A DNA stretch of 64,000 nt, from positions 124,001 through 188,000 of the forward strand of contig JAAEPZ010000538.1 of the NCBI GenBank assembly GCA_024231955.1, given 5' to 3'. Source of the DNA: a bacterium. GTDB taxonomy: Bacteria; Krumholzibacteriota; Krumholzibacteriia; JACNKJ01. Shown here in pieces: positions 1-7,296 of the stretch; within the stretch, counting starts at the first letter, position 1; each line of letters opens with the position of its first letter. The notes beneath the pieces were generated by a model. That model had not been told where the DNA came from and made no database searches. It saw nothing but the letters and a program-made list of their open reading frames with translations. The translations under genes were made by a program, and so were the position numbers.

Positions 1-435
1 CGCTCCTATCCGGACAATCCGGTGACGGAATCCGATTGGTGTCATGACGACGGCAACGTGGATCCGCGCAGCATACGCGCGCGTTGGGTCTACGAAGAGG
101 ATGGTCGTGTTCTCGGCCTGGCGGGTTACCGCCAGGTCGGGGATACCCCCCGCAGGGGCGAGTACGAACTCTACCTGCTGGTCCATCCCGCAAATCGAGG
201 ATGCGGCATTGGTACGAAACTGTATGCCTGGCTGGAAAAGGCGATCGAACTCTACAACCCGATCGCTCTCCAGGCCTGCGCGCAAAAGGTCGTAATCGAT
301 GACGGCGATTTTCTGCGCGAACGCGGCTGGAGTGAATCGGACACGGGGTCCGATCCGAACCAGGTGGCCTTTGCCAAAGTACTGAATGTGTCTCTGAGCG
401 AGACCAGAGCAAGGAGGGCGAAATGCAGCCGATGA
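1..435 (+). CDS. GNAT acetyltransferase, single domain, 5' end outside window
   Basis: The frame is open from the first base (reads RSYPDNPVTESDW) and ends at a TGA at 433-435, so about 20 N-terminal residues lie upstream. It matches the N-terminal GNAT domain of the four following paralogues, including the acetyl-CoA-binding loop NRGCGIGTKLY (motif A, R/Q-x-x-G-x-G/A type). Unlike them it stops soon after this first domain; the second GNAT domain is absent. It overlaps the next gene by 13 bp, which suggests translational coupling in one operon. It probably transfers an acyl group from an acyl-CoA to an amine, substrate unknown. It may be a degenerate copy or a genuine single-domain partner. 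Confidence 0.8.
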   Translation, partial: RSYPDNPVTESDWCHDDGNVDPRSIRARWVYEEDGRVLGLAGYRQVGDTPRRGEYELYLLVHPANRGCGIGTKLYAWLEKAIELYNPIALQACAQKVVIDDGDFLRERGWSESDTGSDPNQVAFAKVLNVSLSETRARRAKCSR

Positions 436-1421
436 TCAGGAAGTTTACCGAGGACGACTATGCGGCATATATCGCCATGTACAACACCGTGCATCCCTCG
501 CATCCCAGCACGGAGAGGGGGTTGCGTCACAATGACAAAACCCGCGAGGCGCGCCTCGTTCGCGAACGGTGGGTCTGGGAGGAGCAGGGTGAAATGCTCG
601 GGTACATGGCCTTCACGACCATGTCCTGGATGTACCACCCACGCAAGTTCTACTGCAATATGGGTGTCGTTCCGGACCATCGGGGACGTGGAATCGGCGG
701 GGCGCTCTACGATCACATGCTCCAGCGGTTGACGCCGTACGATCCGTTGTCGGTGCGCAGTGAGATTCTGGAGAATCGCCCCGAAACGCTGGCCTTTGCC
801 GAAAAACGGGGCTTCGTGGTCGGGATGCGGGAGCAGGTGTCGAAGTTCGAGCTGGCGAAACTGGATATCGAGGCTTACGCCGGGGATCTGAATCGAGTCG
901 TCGATGAGGGGATCATGATCCTGAGCTATGACGAACTGGCGGATGATCCGGATCGTCATCGCAAGCTCTACGATCTCGACTATGCGGCGAGTAAGGACAT
1001 GCCCTTGCCCGAGCCGTTGACGATGCCCGCGTTCGAGAAGTACTGCGAGCAGAATTTCGAGCATCCCAATTTCTCCGGCAGCACGTTCATGGTTGCCCTG
1101 GATGACGATGCCTACGTGGGGATGAGCAATCTCAGCAAGTGCGCGGTCAAGATCCGTCTGGAGACCGACTTCACCGGAGTGCTCAGGGAGTACCGCGGCA
1201 AGGGCATTGCCACCGCCTTGAAGGTGCGGGTTCTGAGTCGGGCGCGGGAGCTGGGCTACAGCGAAGTGCGCACCTCGAATGACAGCACGAACGAATCCAT
1301 GCTGGGGATCAACTGGCGTCTGGGTTTCGTGAAGGAGCCCGCCTGGCTCGACCACGAAAAACGTTTCGAGGGGGCCGTTCCCGACGGCGAGCACAAGGAG
1401 GACCGGAAATGCGAGGTCTGA
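423..1421 (+). CDS. Tandem double-GNAT acetyltransferase, copy 2
   Basis: 332 residues with two GNAT folds. The N-terminal half carries VVPDHRGRGIGGALYDHML (motif A) at about residues 80-98. The C-terminal half carries EYRGKGIATALKVRVL followed by a TSNDSTNESMLGINWRLGF signature shared by all full-length copies in the array. Double-GNAT proteins of about 320 residues are known (mycothiol synthase MshD is one example), but no specific relation is claimed. The start has a good ribosome site (AAGGAGGG) 5 bases upstream. The gene overlaps its upstream neighbour by 13 bp and the downstream one by 13 bp. The substrate is not predictable from sequence. Confidence 0.88.
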   Translation: MQPMIRKFTEDDYAAYIAMYNTVHPSHPSTERGLRHNDKTREARLVRERWVWEEQGEMLGYMAFTTMSWMYHPRKFYCNMGVVPDHRGRGIGGALYDHMLQRLTPYDPLSVRSEILENRPETLAFAEKRGFVVGMREQVSKFELAKLDIEAYAGDLNRVVDEGIMILSYDELADDPDRHRKLYDLDYAASKDMPLPEPLTMPAFEKYCEQNFEHPNFSGSTFMVALDDDAYVGMSNLSKCAVKIRLETDFTGVLREYRGKGIATALKVRVLSRARELGYSEVRTSNDSTNESMLGINWRLGFVKEPAWLDHEKRFEGAVPDGEHKEDRKCEV

Positions 1422-2446
1422 TACGGGCATTCACGGAGCGGGATTACGGTGCTATTGCGGCGCTGGAGAATCGAATCTCTCCGGAGTATCCGGAAACGGA
1501 GGAGAACATCCGCCACTGCGATCTGACCCGCGAAGCGAAGTGCCACTTCGAACGGTGGGTGTACGAGGAATCCGGGGAGATCATCGCTCAGGCGTACTGT
1601 GGAAACAGCGAGCACAGCTATCATCCCCGCAGGTTCTACCTCTACGTGGAGGTGCTTCAATCGGCACGGCGAGCGGGTATCGGGACTGCGCTGTACGAGA
1701 AGGTGATGACGGAGATCGGGCGGCGTGATCCCATCCAGCTTGAGAGTTTCACGCGGGAGGATCGACAACCGGCCATTGATTTCCTGACGTCTCGCGGGTT
1801 CAAGCGGGCCATGCGGGAGCAGGAGTCGCGACTGGATCTGAAGACCTTCGCCCCGGAGACTTTTCGCGCCGACCTGGAGCGCGTCGAGCGGGAGGGGATC
1901 GTGATCCGCTCCTACAGGGAGCTGTGGGGCGATCCCGATCTGCACCGCAAGCTCTACGACCTGACGATGGAGGTCTCGGCGGACATGCCGTCGACCAACG
2001 AACACACGGATCGGGATTTCGAGAGTTATCGCGAACGTGTCTTCGAGAGCAGTCACCTCTATCCGGAGGTCTACATGGTGGCTTTGGCCGGGGACGAGAT
2101 GATCGGCGTCAGTTCGCTGAACAACCCCGGCGACGGTGTGAACCTGTTCACGACAATTACCGGTGTACGCAGCCGGGCGCGAAAGCGCGGTATCGCGACA
2201 GCATTGAAAGTGATGTCCCTTCGTGTCGCCAAACAGGCGAAATTCGCGCAGGTGATCACATGGAACGAAGAGAACAACAAGGGTATGCTGGGCATCAACA
2301 AACGCCTGGGATTCCGCTACAGCCCGGCCTGGATCACTTTCCAGAATGTGATCGACGCAAAGGCCGTCGAGCGGATCAACGAAGAGGATACCCCGGAAAA
2401 TCAGCAGGGATCGCCGCAGGGCGATTCCGGGGAGATGAGACGATGA
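1409..2446 (+). CDS. Tandem double-GNAT acetyltransferase, copy 3
   Basis: 345 residues, same two-domain layout as the flanking copies. The first domain has the acetyl-CoA loop SARRAGIGTALYEKVM; the second has SRARKRGIATALKVMSL and TWNEENNKGMLGINKRLGF. The second domain is closest in wording to copies 4 and 5 (TWNEE-x-N), whereas copy 2 has TSNDSTN, so the array contains at least two sequence subtypes. The start overlaps the end of copy 2, and the stop overlaps the ATG of copy 4 in an ATGA arrangement at 2443-2446. The C-terminal tail after residue 320 is rich in Glu, Gly and Gln and looks unstructured. Confidence 0.88.
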   Translation: MRGLIRAFTERDYGAIAALENRISPEYPETEENIRHCDLTREAKCHFERWVYEESGEIIAQAYCGNSEHSYHPRRFYLYVEVLQSARRAGIGTALYEKVMTEIGRRDPIQLESFTREDRQPAIDFLTSRGFKRAMREQESRLDLKTFAPETFRADLERVEREGIVIRSYRELWGDPDLHRKLYDLTMEVSADMPSTNEHTDRDFESYRERVFESSHLYPEVYMVALAGDEMIGVSSLNNPGDGVNLFTTITGVRSRARKRGIATALKVMSLRVAKQAKFAQVITWNEENNKGMLGINKRLGFRYSPAWITFQNVIDAKAVERINEEDTPENQQGSPQGDSGEMRR

Positions 2447-3447
2447 GTTTTACGATCAGACCTTTTACCGACGCCGACTACGAGGCCATGGCGCGGGTGC
2501 ACAACTCCGCCTATCCGGATTATCCGGAGACCGCCGCGGATTGGCGACGCTGGAACAAGCTCAAGGAGAGCAAGATCAACTGGGGTTATTTCGTCGCCGA
2601 GAAAGATGGCGAGATTGTGGGCATGGCCAATTACTCCAACAGCAGTTGGGCCTATCATCCCCGCAAGTTCGTGATGCTGGTTGCGGTGCAGCCGGAAGCG
2701 CGCGGTGACGGGATCGGCGCCGCCCTCTACGACAAGATCCTTGCCGCCGTGGCGGAGCACGATGCAGTGCTCGTGCGGAGCGAGGTGCGTGAGGATATGG
2801 AGTTTGAGCGCAAGTGGACGACCGAGCGCGGATTCGTCGTGGACCAGCGCGAACAGGAATCGATCCTCAAGTTCGAGAAGTTCGACCCGTCGCAGTACGG
2901 GGCGGATCTCAAACGGGTCGAGGAGCAGGGGATCAGGATCGTCAGCTATGCCGATCTGGCGAATGATCCGGATCGCAACAGGAGGTACCATGACATGGAC
3001 ATGGAGATTGCCGCCGACGTCCCCAACCCCGACGGTTTCACGCCGGCCGAGTATGACGTCTGGTGCAAGCGGATGTTCGAGAGCCCAAACTTCCTGCCCG
3101 AGCTGAACCTGATTGCCGTCGATGGCGACCGCTATATCGGGATCAGCAACTTCTGGCGAACGGAGACTGAGGGACGCGCCGAAACCGGGCTCACCGGCAT
3201 CCGCCGCGAATATCGGAAGCGGGGGCTGGCGACGGCACTGAAGATCAAGGCTCTGACCGCCGCCAAGGAGGCCGGTTATGACCACACGATGACCTGGAAC
3301 GAGGAGCACAACAAGGGGATGCTCGGCATCAATCTCCGTCTGGGATTCGAGTTCCGTCCCGCCTGGTTGGAGATCAAGTGCGTTCTCGATGCCGCCGCGC
3401 TGGCCGAGATTGATGCGGCGGAGGAGAAGAGCAAGGCGTCGGCCTGA
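2443..3447 (+). CDS. Tandem double-GNAT acetyltransferase, copy 4
   Basis: 334 residues. The frame is open far upstream, but the true start is the ATG at 2443, which gives MSFTIRPFTDADYEAMARV, aligning with the N-termini of the other copies, and overlaps the stop of copy 3 (ATGA). The N-terminal domain has PEARGDGIGAALYDKIL; the C-terminal domain has EYRKRGLATALKIKAL and TWNEEHNKGMLGINLRLGF. The YHPRKF motif before the core strand of the first domain is shared with copy 2 (YHPRKF) and copy 3 (YHPRRF). Acyl-CoA-dependent N-acyltransferase of unknown substrate; cytoplasmic, with no signal peptide or membrane segment. Confidence 0.88.
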   Translation: MSFTIRPFTDADYEAMARVHNSAYPDYPETAADWRRWNKLKESKINWGYFVAEKDGEIVGMANYSNSSWAYHPRKFVMLVAVQPEARGDGIGAALYDKILAAVAEHDAVLVRSEVREDMEFERKWTTERGFVVDQREQESILKFEKFDPSQYGADLKRVEEQGIRIVSYADLANDPDRNRRYHDMDMEIAADVPNPDGFTPAEYDVWCKRMFESPNFLPELNLIAVDGDRYIGISNFWRTETEGRAETGLTGIRREYRKRGLATALKIKALTAAKEAGYDHTMTWNEEHNKGMLGINLRLGFEFRPAWLEIKCVLDAAALAEIDAAEEKSKASA

Positions 3448-3472
3448 TCGACGCTGCCCATGAGGAGATGAA

Positions 3473-4435
3473 ATGACCTGGAAAATCAGGGGATTTACCC
3501 CGGAGGACTATGCGGCGTACCACACGCTCGATAGCGCGGTGTACCCGGATTATGCGGAGACCGAGGAGCAGGTACGCCATGATGACGCCCTGCGCACCCG
3601 TAAGGGGGTGCGCTGGGGTCGCTGTCTGGTGGAGGAGGACGGCCTGGTAGTGGGTGTTGGCGGTTATTGCAACCCTATGTCCAGTCGCGATCTCCGGCGG
3701 TTCAATATCGACGTGCTGGTTCACCCGCATCGGCGTCGATGCGGTATCGGAACGGCGATCTACGATCACGTGTTGGGGGAGTTGAAGCAATTCGATCCTC
3801 TGTCCATCGCGACTCTGATCAACGAAGATATCGAGGATGAGGTGTCTTTCGCCCGCAAGCGGGGGTTCACGACCGTGAAACGGGAGCAGGAGAGCACGCT
3901 CAACTTCTCGACATTCGACGGCAGCGTGTTTGCCGATCAGCTCGCTCGCGTGGCCGGGGACGGAATCGGGATCTTCTCCTACGCGGAGTTGGTGACATCG
4001 GATGAGCAATGCGATCGGCGTTACCACGCTGCGGAGGTCGCCATTCTTCCCGACGTGCCGATGAATGAGCCCTATGTGCCTGAGACGTTCGACTCCTGGT
4101 ATCCTCGCCGCACGGGCAGTCCCCGTTTCCGGCCCCACCTGACCATGATTGCCGTTGATGGCGACACCTATGTCGGCGTCAGTTTTCTCACCGGCAGCGG
4201 AGTGGAGGGGATGGCCTTTACGGGGTTGACGGGCATACGGCGCGACTGGCGCGGCAAGGGCATAGCCACGGCGCTCAAGGTGAGAGCTCTGACCGCTGCG
4301 CAGGAGGCGGGCTACGCAGGTACGATGACCTGGAACGAGGAGAAGAACCGGAGCATGTTGGGCATCAACGAACGTCTCGGTTTCCGACCCGGACCCGCCT
4401 GGCTTGACATCAGGAAAGATATGGCCACGGAGTAG
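3473..4435 (+). CDS. Tandem double-GNAT acetyltransferase, copy 5
   Basis: 320 residues, the last GNAT gene of the array, 25 bp after copy 4 with a ribosome site (GAGGAG) before its ATG. The N-terminal domain has PHRRRCGIGTAIYDHVL; the C-terminal domain has DWRGKGIATALKVRAL and TWNEEKNRSMLGINERLGF. The first domain diverges from the others: the YHPRKF motif is replaced by SRDLRRF, which may change the acceptor site. The next gene, a C45-family hydrolase, follows after about 70 bp with its own ribosome site and may be in the same transcript, since no terminator is visible between them. Confidence 0.88.
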   Translation: MTWKIRGFTPEDYAAYHTLDSAVYPDYAETEEQVRHDDALRTRKGVRWGRCLVEEDGLVVGVGGYCNPMSSRDLRRFNIDVLVHPHRRRCGIGTAIYDHVLGELKQFDPLSIATLINEDIEDEVSFARKRGFTTVKREQESTLNFSTFDGSVFADQLARVAGDGIGIFSYAELVTSDEQCDRRYHAAEVAILPDVPMNEPYVPETFDSWYPRRTGSPRFRPHLTMIAVDGDTYVGVSFLTGSGVEGMAFTGLTGIRRDWRGKGIATALKVRALTAAQEAGYAGTMTWNEEKNRSMLGINERLGFRPGPAWLDIRKDMATE

Positions 4436-4504
4436 ATCGCTCCCGAATAGGAGCTTGCTCCACGTGTAGAGCACACATTGCGAGCAGAAAACGGAGGGAA
4501 TAAG

Positions 4505-5605
4505 ATGAGCCTGCCGGTTATTGAACTCGCGGGAGACAGTTACGAACAGGGGTTGGCTCACGGCCGCGCCCTGGCGGACGATATCGCCCACAACCTGGAG
4601 GTGTATTTCGACCGTTTCGCGCGTGAGGCCATGCTGTCTCGCGAAGAGGTGCTGAAGCGGAGCGGTTGCTACCTCGCGGCCCTGAGGGGTGTTTGCGACG
4701 ACTATATCCGCGGCATGGAGGGTCTGGCCGAGGGTGCGGGTCTGCCGTTTGCCGAGATCGTCGCGCTGAATCTGCGTTACGAGCTGCTTTACTTCCAGTA
4801 TGGCCTCAAGGAGACCCCCGGTTTCCGCACCGACGGACCGGTCGACGGCTGTACCGCCTTCGCCCTGTTGCCCGAGGCGATGGCCAACGGTCATCTCACA
4901 ATGGGGCAGAACTGGGACTGGATCCCGCAGATCAGGGGCGCGATTCTCCGGATTGTGGAATCGGAGGATCTGAGCATTCTGAGCTTCACCGAGGCGGGCA
5001 TCCTGGGCGGTAAGATCGGTCTCAACTCGCAGGGGATCGGCCTGGCGATCAACGGCATGACCACCACGGATGACGACTGGTCGCGCTTCGCCAAGCCGTT
5101 CCATGTGCGTTGCTACGATATCCTGAGATCGTCCTCTTTCGACGAGGCGGTTGGAGTGGTTGCGAACGAGCCGCGCTCGTGCACGACCAACTATCTCATC
5201 GGAGGTATCCCCGAGGGCGTGGTCGATCTGGAGGCGGCGCCCGACAAGGTGGTGCGTCTGACCTGCGAGGAGGGTTGTTTGAGTCATGCCAACCACTTCG
5301 CCGATCCCGCCGCTGCGGGGATAACCGAACCCCCGGCCAAGGGGCGCGAGTATTCGCGGCACAGGGCAGAGCGGTTGGGCGAGATTCTGCGGGTGGGCCG
5401 GCCTTTCACTATTGAGGAGGTGCAGGCGAAATTGCGCGACCATGACGGGCGACCCAACGCGATTTGCCGTCACGAGGATATGGATCTGCCGCCGATTGAG
5501 CAGATCATCACCGTGACCTCCATCATTATGGATCTTGTTACCGCGGAGATGTGGGTCACCGACGGCTTTCCGTGCGAGAATGAATTCGTGAAGATTGCAC
5601 TGTGA
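4505..5605 (+). CDS. C45-family autoproteolytic acyltransferase/hydrolase
   Basis: 366 residues from the ATG at 4505 (ribosome site ACGGAGGG); an in-frame ATG at 4478 lacks one. The family resembles acyl-CoA:6-aminopenicillanate acyltransferase and related N-terminal-nucleophile hydrolases, which cleave themselves before a Cys and then cleave or transfer acyl groups on amides. The candidate nucleophile is Cys116 in VDGCTAFALL, followed by MGQNWDW and the LNSQGIGLAINGM core. The N-terminal part (YEQGLAHGRALADDI, EGLAEGAGLPFAEI) matches the family. No signal peptide, so probably cytoplasmic. Placement after five N-acyltransferase genes suggests it acts on N-acylated amines, which is inference. 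Confidence 0.82.
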   Translation: MSLPVIELAGDSYEQGLAHGRALADDIAHNLEVYFDRFAREAMLSREEVLKRSGCYLAALRGVCDDYIRGMEGLAEGAGLPFAEIVALNLRYELLYFQYGLKETPGFRTDGPVDGCTAFALLPEAMANGHLTMGQNWDWIPQIRGAILRIVESEDLSILSFTEAGILGGKIGLNSQGIGLAINGMTTTDDDWSRFAKPFHVRCYDILRSSSFDEAVGVVANEPRSCTTNYLIGGIPEGVVDLEAAPDKVVRLTCEEGCLSHANHFADPAAAGITEPPAKGREYSRHRAERLGEILRVGRPFTIEEVQAKLRDHDGRPNAICRHEDMDLPPIEQIITVTSIIMDLVTAEMWVTDGFPCENEFVKIAL

Positions 5606-5809
5606 GGGAGATCAACGGCGCTCGAAATGGGCGAAAGACCGCAACACCTGTCTGACTGGTTCAACCGAACCGGACGCGGGGATGGTGATTCCGAGTCCGT
5701 CTCTGGACGGCTTCATGGCCATCGCCACTTGCTCAATCCGTGTGTCCGGTTTGTCGGATGACAGGTTTTCCGCGTCGAGCGACCGCTGATGGAATTCCGG
5801 TGTTTGCCG

Positions 5810-5843
5810 AAGCGGCCCGTCTTTTCGGACGGGCCGCTTGTTT
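5810..5843 (+). terminator. Intrinsic terminator before rmuC
   Basis: A perfect 12-bp stem (5810-5821 with 5828-5839) around a 6-base loop, followed by a short T run. It lies about 200 bp after the C45 gene and ends the GNAT/C45 transcript ahead of rmuC. No gene is visible in 5606-5890. Confidence 0.75.
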
Positions 5844-5890
5844 CGATGATCTCTACAGGCTAATATGAGCTTCTGACTTGGGAGGCCAGG

Positions 5891-7210
5891 ATGAATTGGA
5901 TATTTCTGATTGCGGGATTGATTGTCGGCGGAACGCTGGGTTTGATCATTGCCGGGCTCCGTTCCCGCGCGAAATCGGCCGAGCAGCAGGCCGAGGTTGT
6001 GCGTCTCGACACATTGCTTGAGCAGGAGCGGAGTGCCGCCGGGGAGAAGATCGTCCTTTTGGAGCAGGCCGCCAAGGAGATGAAGGATTCGTTCAAGGCG
6101 CTCTCCCTGGAGGCGTTGCAACGCAACAACAAGTTCTTCCTGGAGCTGGCGGGCGAGGCATTGGCCAAGCAGCAGACCGAGGCGCGCGGACTGCTGGAAA
6201 AGCAGCAGACGGAGGCCAAGGGTGAGCTCGAGAAGCGGGAGCAGGCCGTGGCCAATCTGGTGAAGCCCATCTCCGAATCGCTCGAGAAGGTGAACAAGCA
6301 GGTCGAGACCATGGAGAAATTGCGCGGCGAGGCTTTCGCCGGACTTGGCGTTCAGCTCAAAGGTCTCGGCGATGCGCAGAACCGTCTGGCGGGGGAAACC
6401 GCGAACCTGGTGCAGGCGCTGCGGAAACCCAGCGTGCGTGGGCAGTGGGGCGAGATGCAACTGCGCCGCGTGGTCGAGATGGCCGGTATGCTGGAGCACT
6501 GCGATTTCGAGGAGCAGGTGAGCGTTTCGGCCGAGGAGGGGCGTCTGCGGCCGGACATGATCATCAATTTGCCGGGCGGCAAGCGGGTGATTGTTGACGC
6601 CAAGACTCCGCTCGACGGCTACCTAGACGCCCTCGATGCGGAGGATGCCGATATCCGCCAGGCGCATCTGCAGCGGCACGCCAAACATGTGCGGACGCAC
6701 ATCGCCCAACTGAGTCAAAAAGCCTACTGGAGCCAGTTCGAATCCACACCCGACTTCGTCGTCATGTTCCTCCCCAGTGAGAGCATCTTCTATGCGGCGC
6801 TGGAGCAGGATTCCTCTCTGATCGAGCAGGGTGTGGACAAAAAGGTGATTCTGGCCACCCCCACCACGCTCATCGCGCTGCTCCGCACCGTATCGTTCGG
6901 ATGGCAGCAGGAGGCGCTGGCCGACAATGCCCGCAAGATCAGCGATCTGGGTCGCGACCTCTACGAGCGGTTGAGTATTCTCGGAGGTCACTTCGGCGAC
7001 CTCGGCAAGAGTCTTGGACGGAGCGTGGATATCTACAACAAGGCTGTGGGATCTCTGGAAACCCGGGTGTTGAGCGCGGCGCGCAAATTTCCCGAGTTGG
7101 GGGTGCCGTCCAAGAGGGAGATACCGGAGGTCCAGCCGGTGGACCGCACCGCACGGAGTCTGGAATCGCCCGAATTGCTGCAAAACGGCGACGATACCGA
7201 ATCGGATTGA
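5891..7210 (+). CDS. rmuC: DNA recombination protein RmuC
   Basis: 439 residues. An N-terminal membrane anchor (about residues 3-25, WIFLIAGLIVGGTLGLIIAG) is followed by a long charged coiled coil (about 30-170) and the RmuC nuclease-like domain. Recognisable blocks are VRGQWGEMQLRRVVE, LPGGKRVIVDAKTPLDGY (the acidic/Lys PD-(D/E)xK-like region) and VMFLPSESIFYAAL, then ATPTTLIALLRTV. RmuC family members limit inversions at short inverted repeats and act in DNA repair. The length is normal for the family. The ribosome site is GGGAGG. The gene is monocistronic, with terminators on both sides. Confidence 0.93.
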   Translation: MNWIFLIAGLIVGGTLGLIIAGLRSRAKSAEQQAEVVRLDTLLEQERSAAGEKIVLLEQAAKEMKDSFKALSLEALQRNNKFFLELAGEALAKQQTEARGLLEKQQTEAKGELEKREQAVANLVKPISESLEKVNKQVETMEKLRGEAFAGLGVQLKGLGDAQNRLAGETANLVQALRKPSVRGQWGEMQLRRVVEMAGMLEHCDFEEQVSVSAEEGRLRPDMIINLPGGKRVIVDAKTPLDGYLDALDAEDADIRQAHLQRHAKHVRTHIAQLSQKAYWSQFESTPDFVVMFLPSESIFYAALEQDSSLIEQGVDKKVILATPTTLIALLRTVSFGWQQEALADNARKISDLGRDLYERLSILGGHFGDLGKSLGRSVDIYNKAVGSLETRVLSAARKFPELGVPSKREIPEVQPVDRTARSLESPELLQNGDDTESD

Positions 7211-7242
7211 CGCCACGCCCTCAATTATAGTGCAAGCAGACA

Positions 7243-7272
7243 AGGGCCGCGGCATGTGCCGCGGCCCTCTCG
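7243..7272. terminator. Bidirectional terminator between rmuC and the secreted repeat protein
   Basis: A near-perfect GC-rich hairpin, 7243-7254 pairing with 7257-7268 (11 effective base pairs), between the convergent genes ending at 7210 (+) and 7297 (-). The T-rich flank on the plus side is short. Confidence 0.65.
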
Positions 7273-7296
7273 TTTCCGACTGGTGGTTGCCGAAAA

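Noticed and set aside
3374..5473. Open frame of about 700 codons on the minus strand across GNAT copy 5 and the C45 gene
   Set aside because: It lies antisense to genes with clear family motifs, has His/Arg/Gln-rich composition and no recognisable domain. GC-rich sequence yields such shadows.
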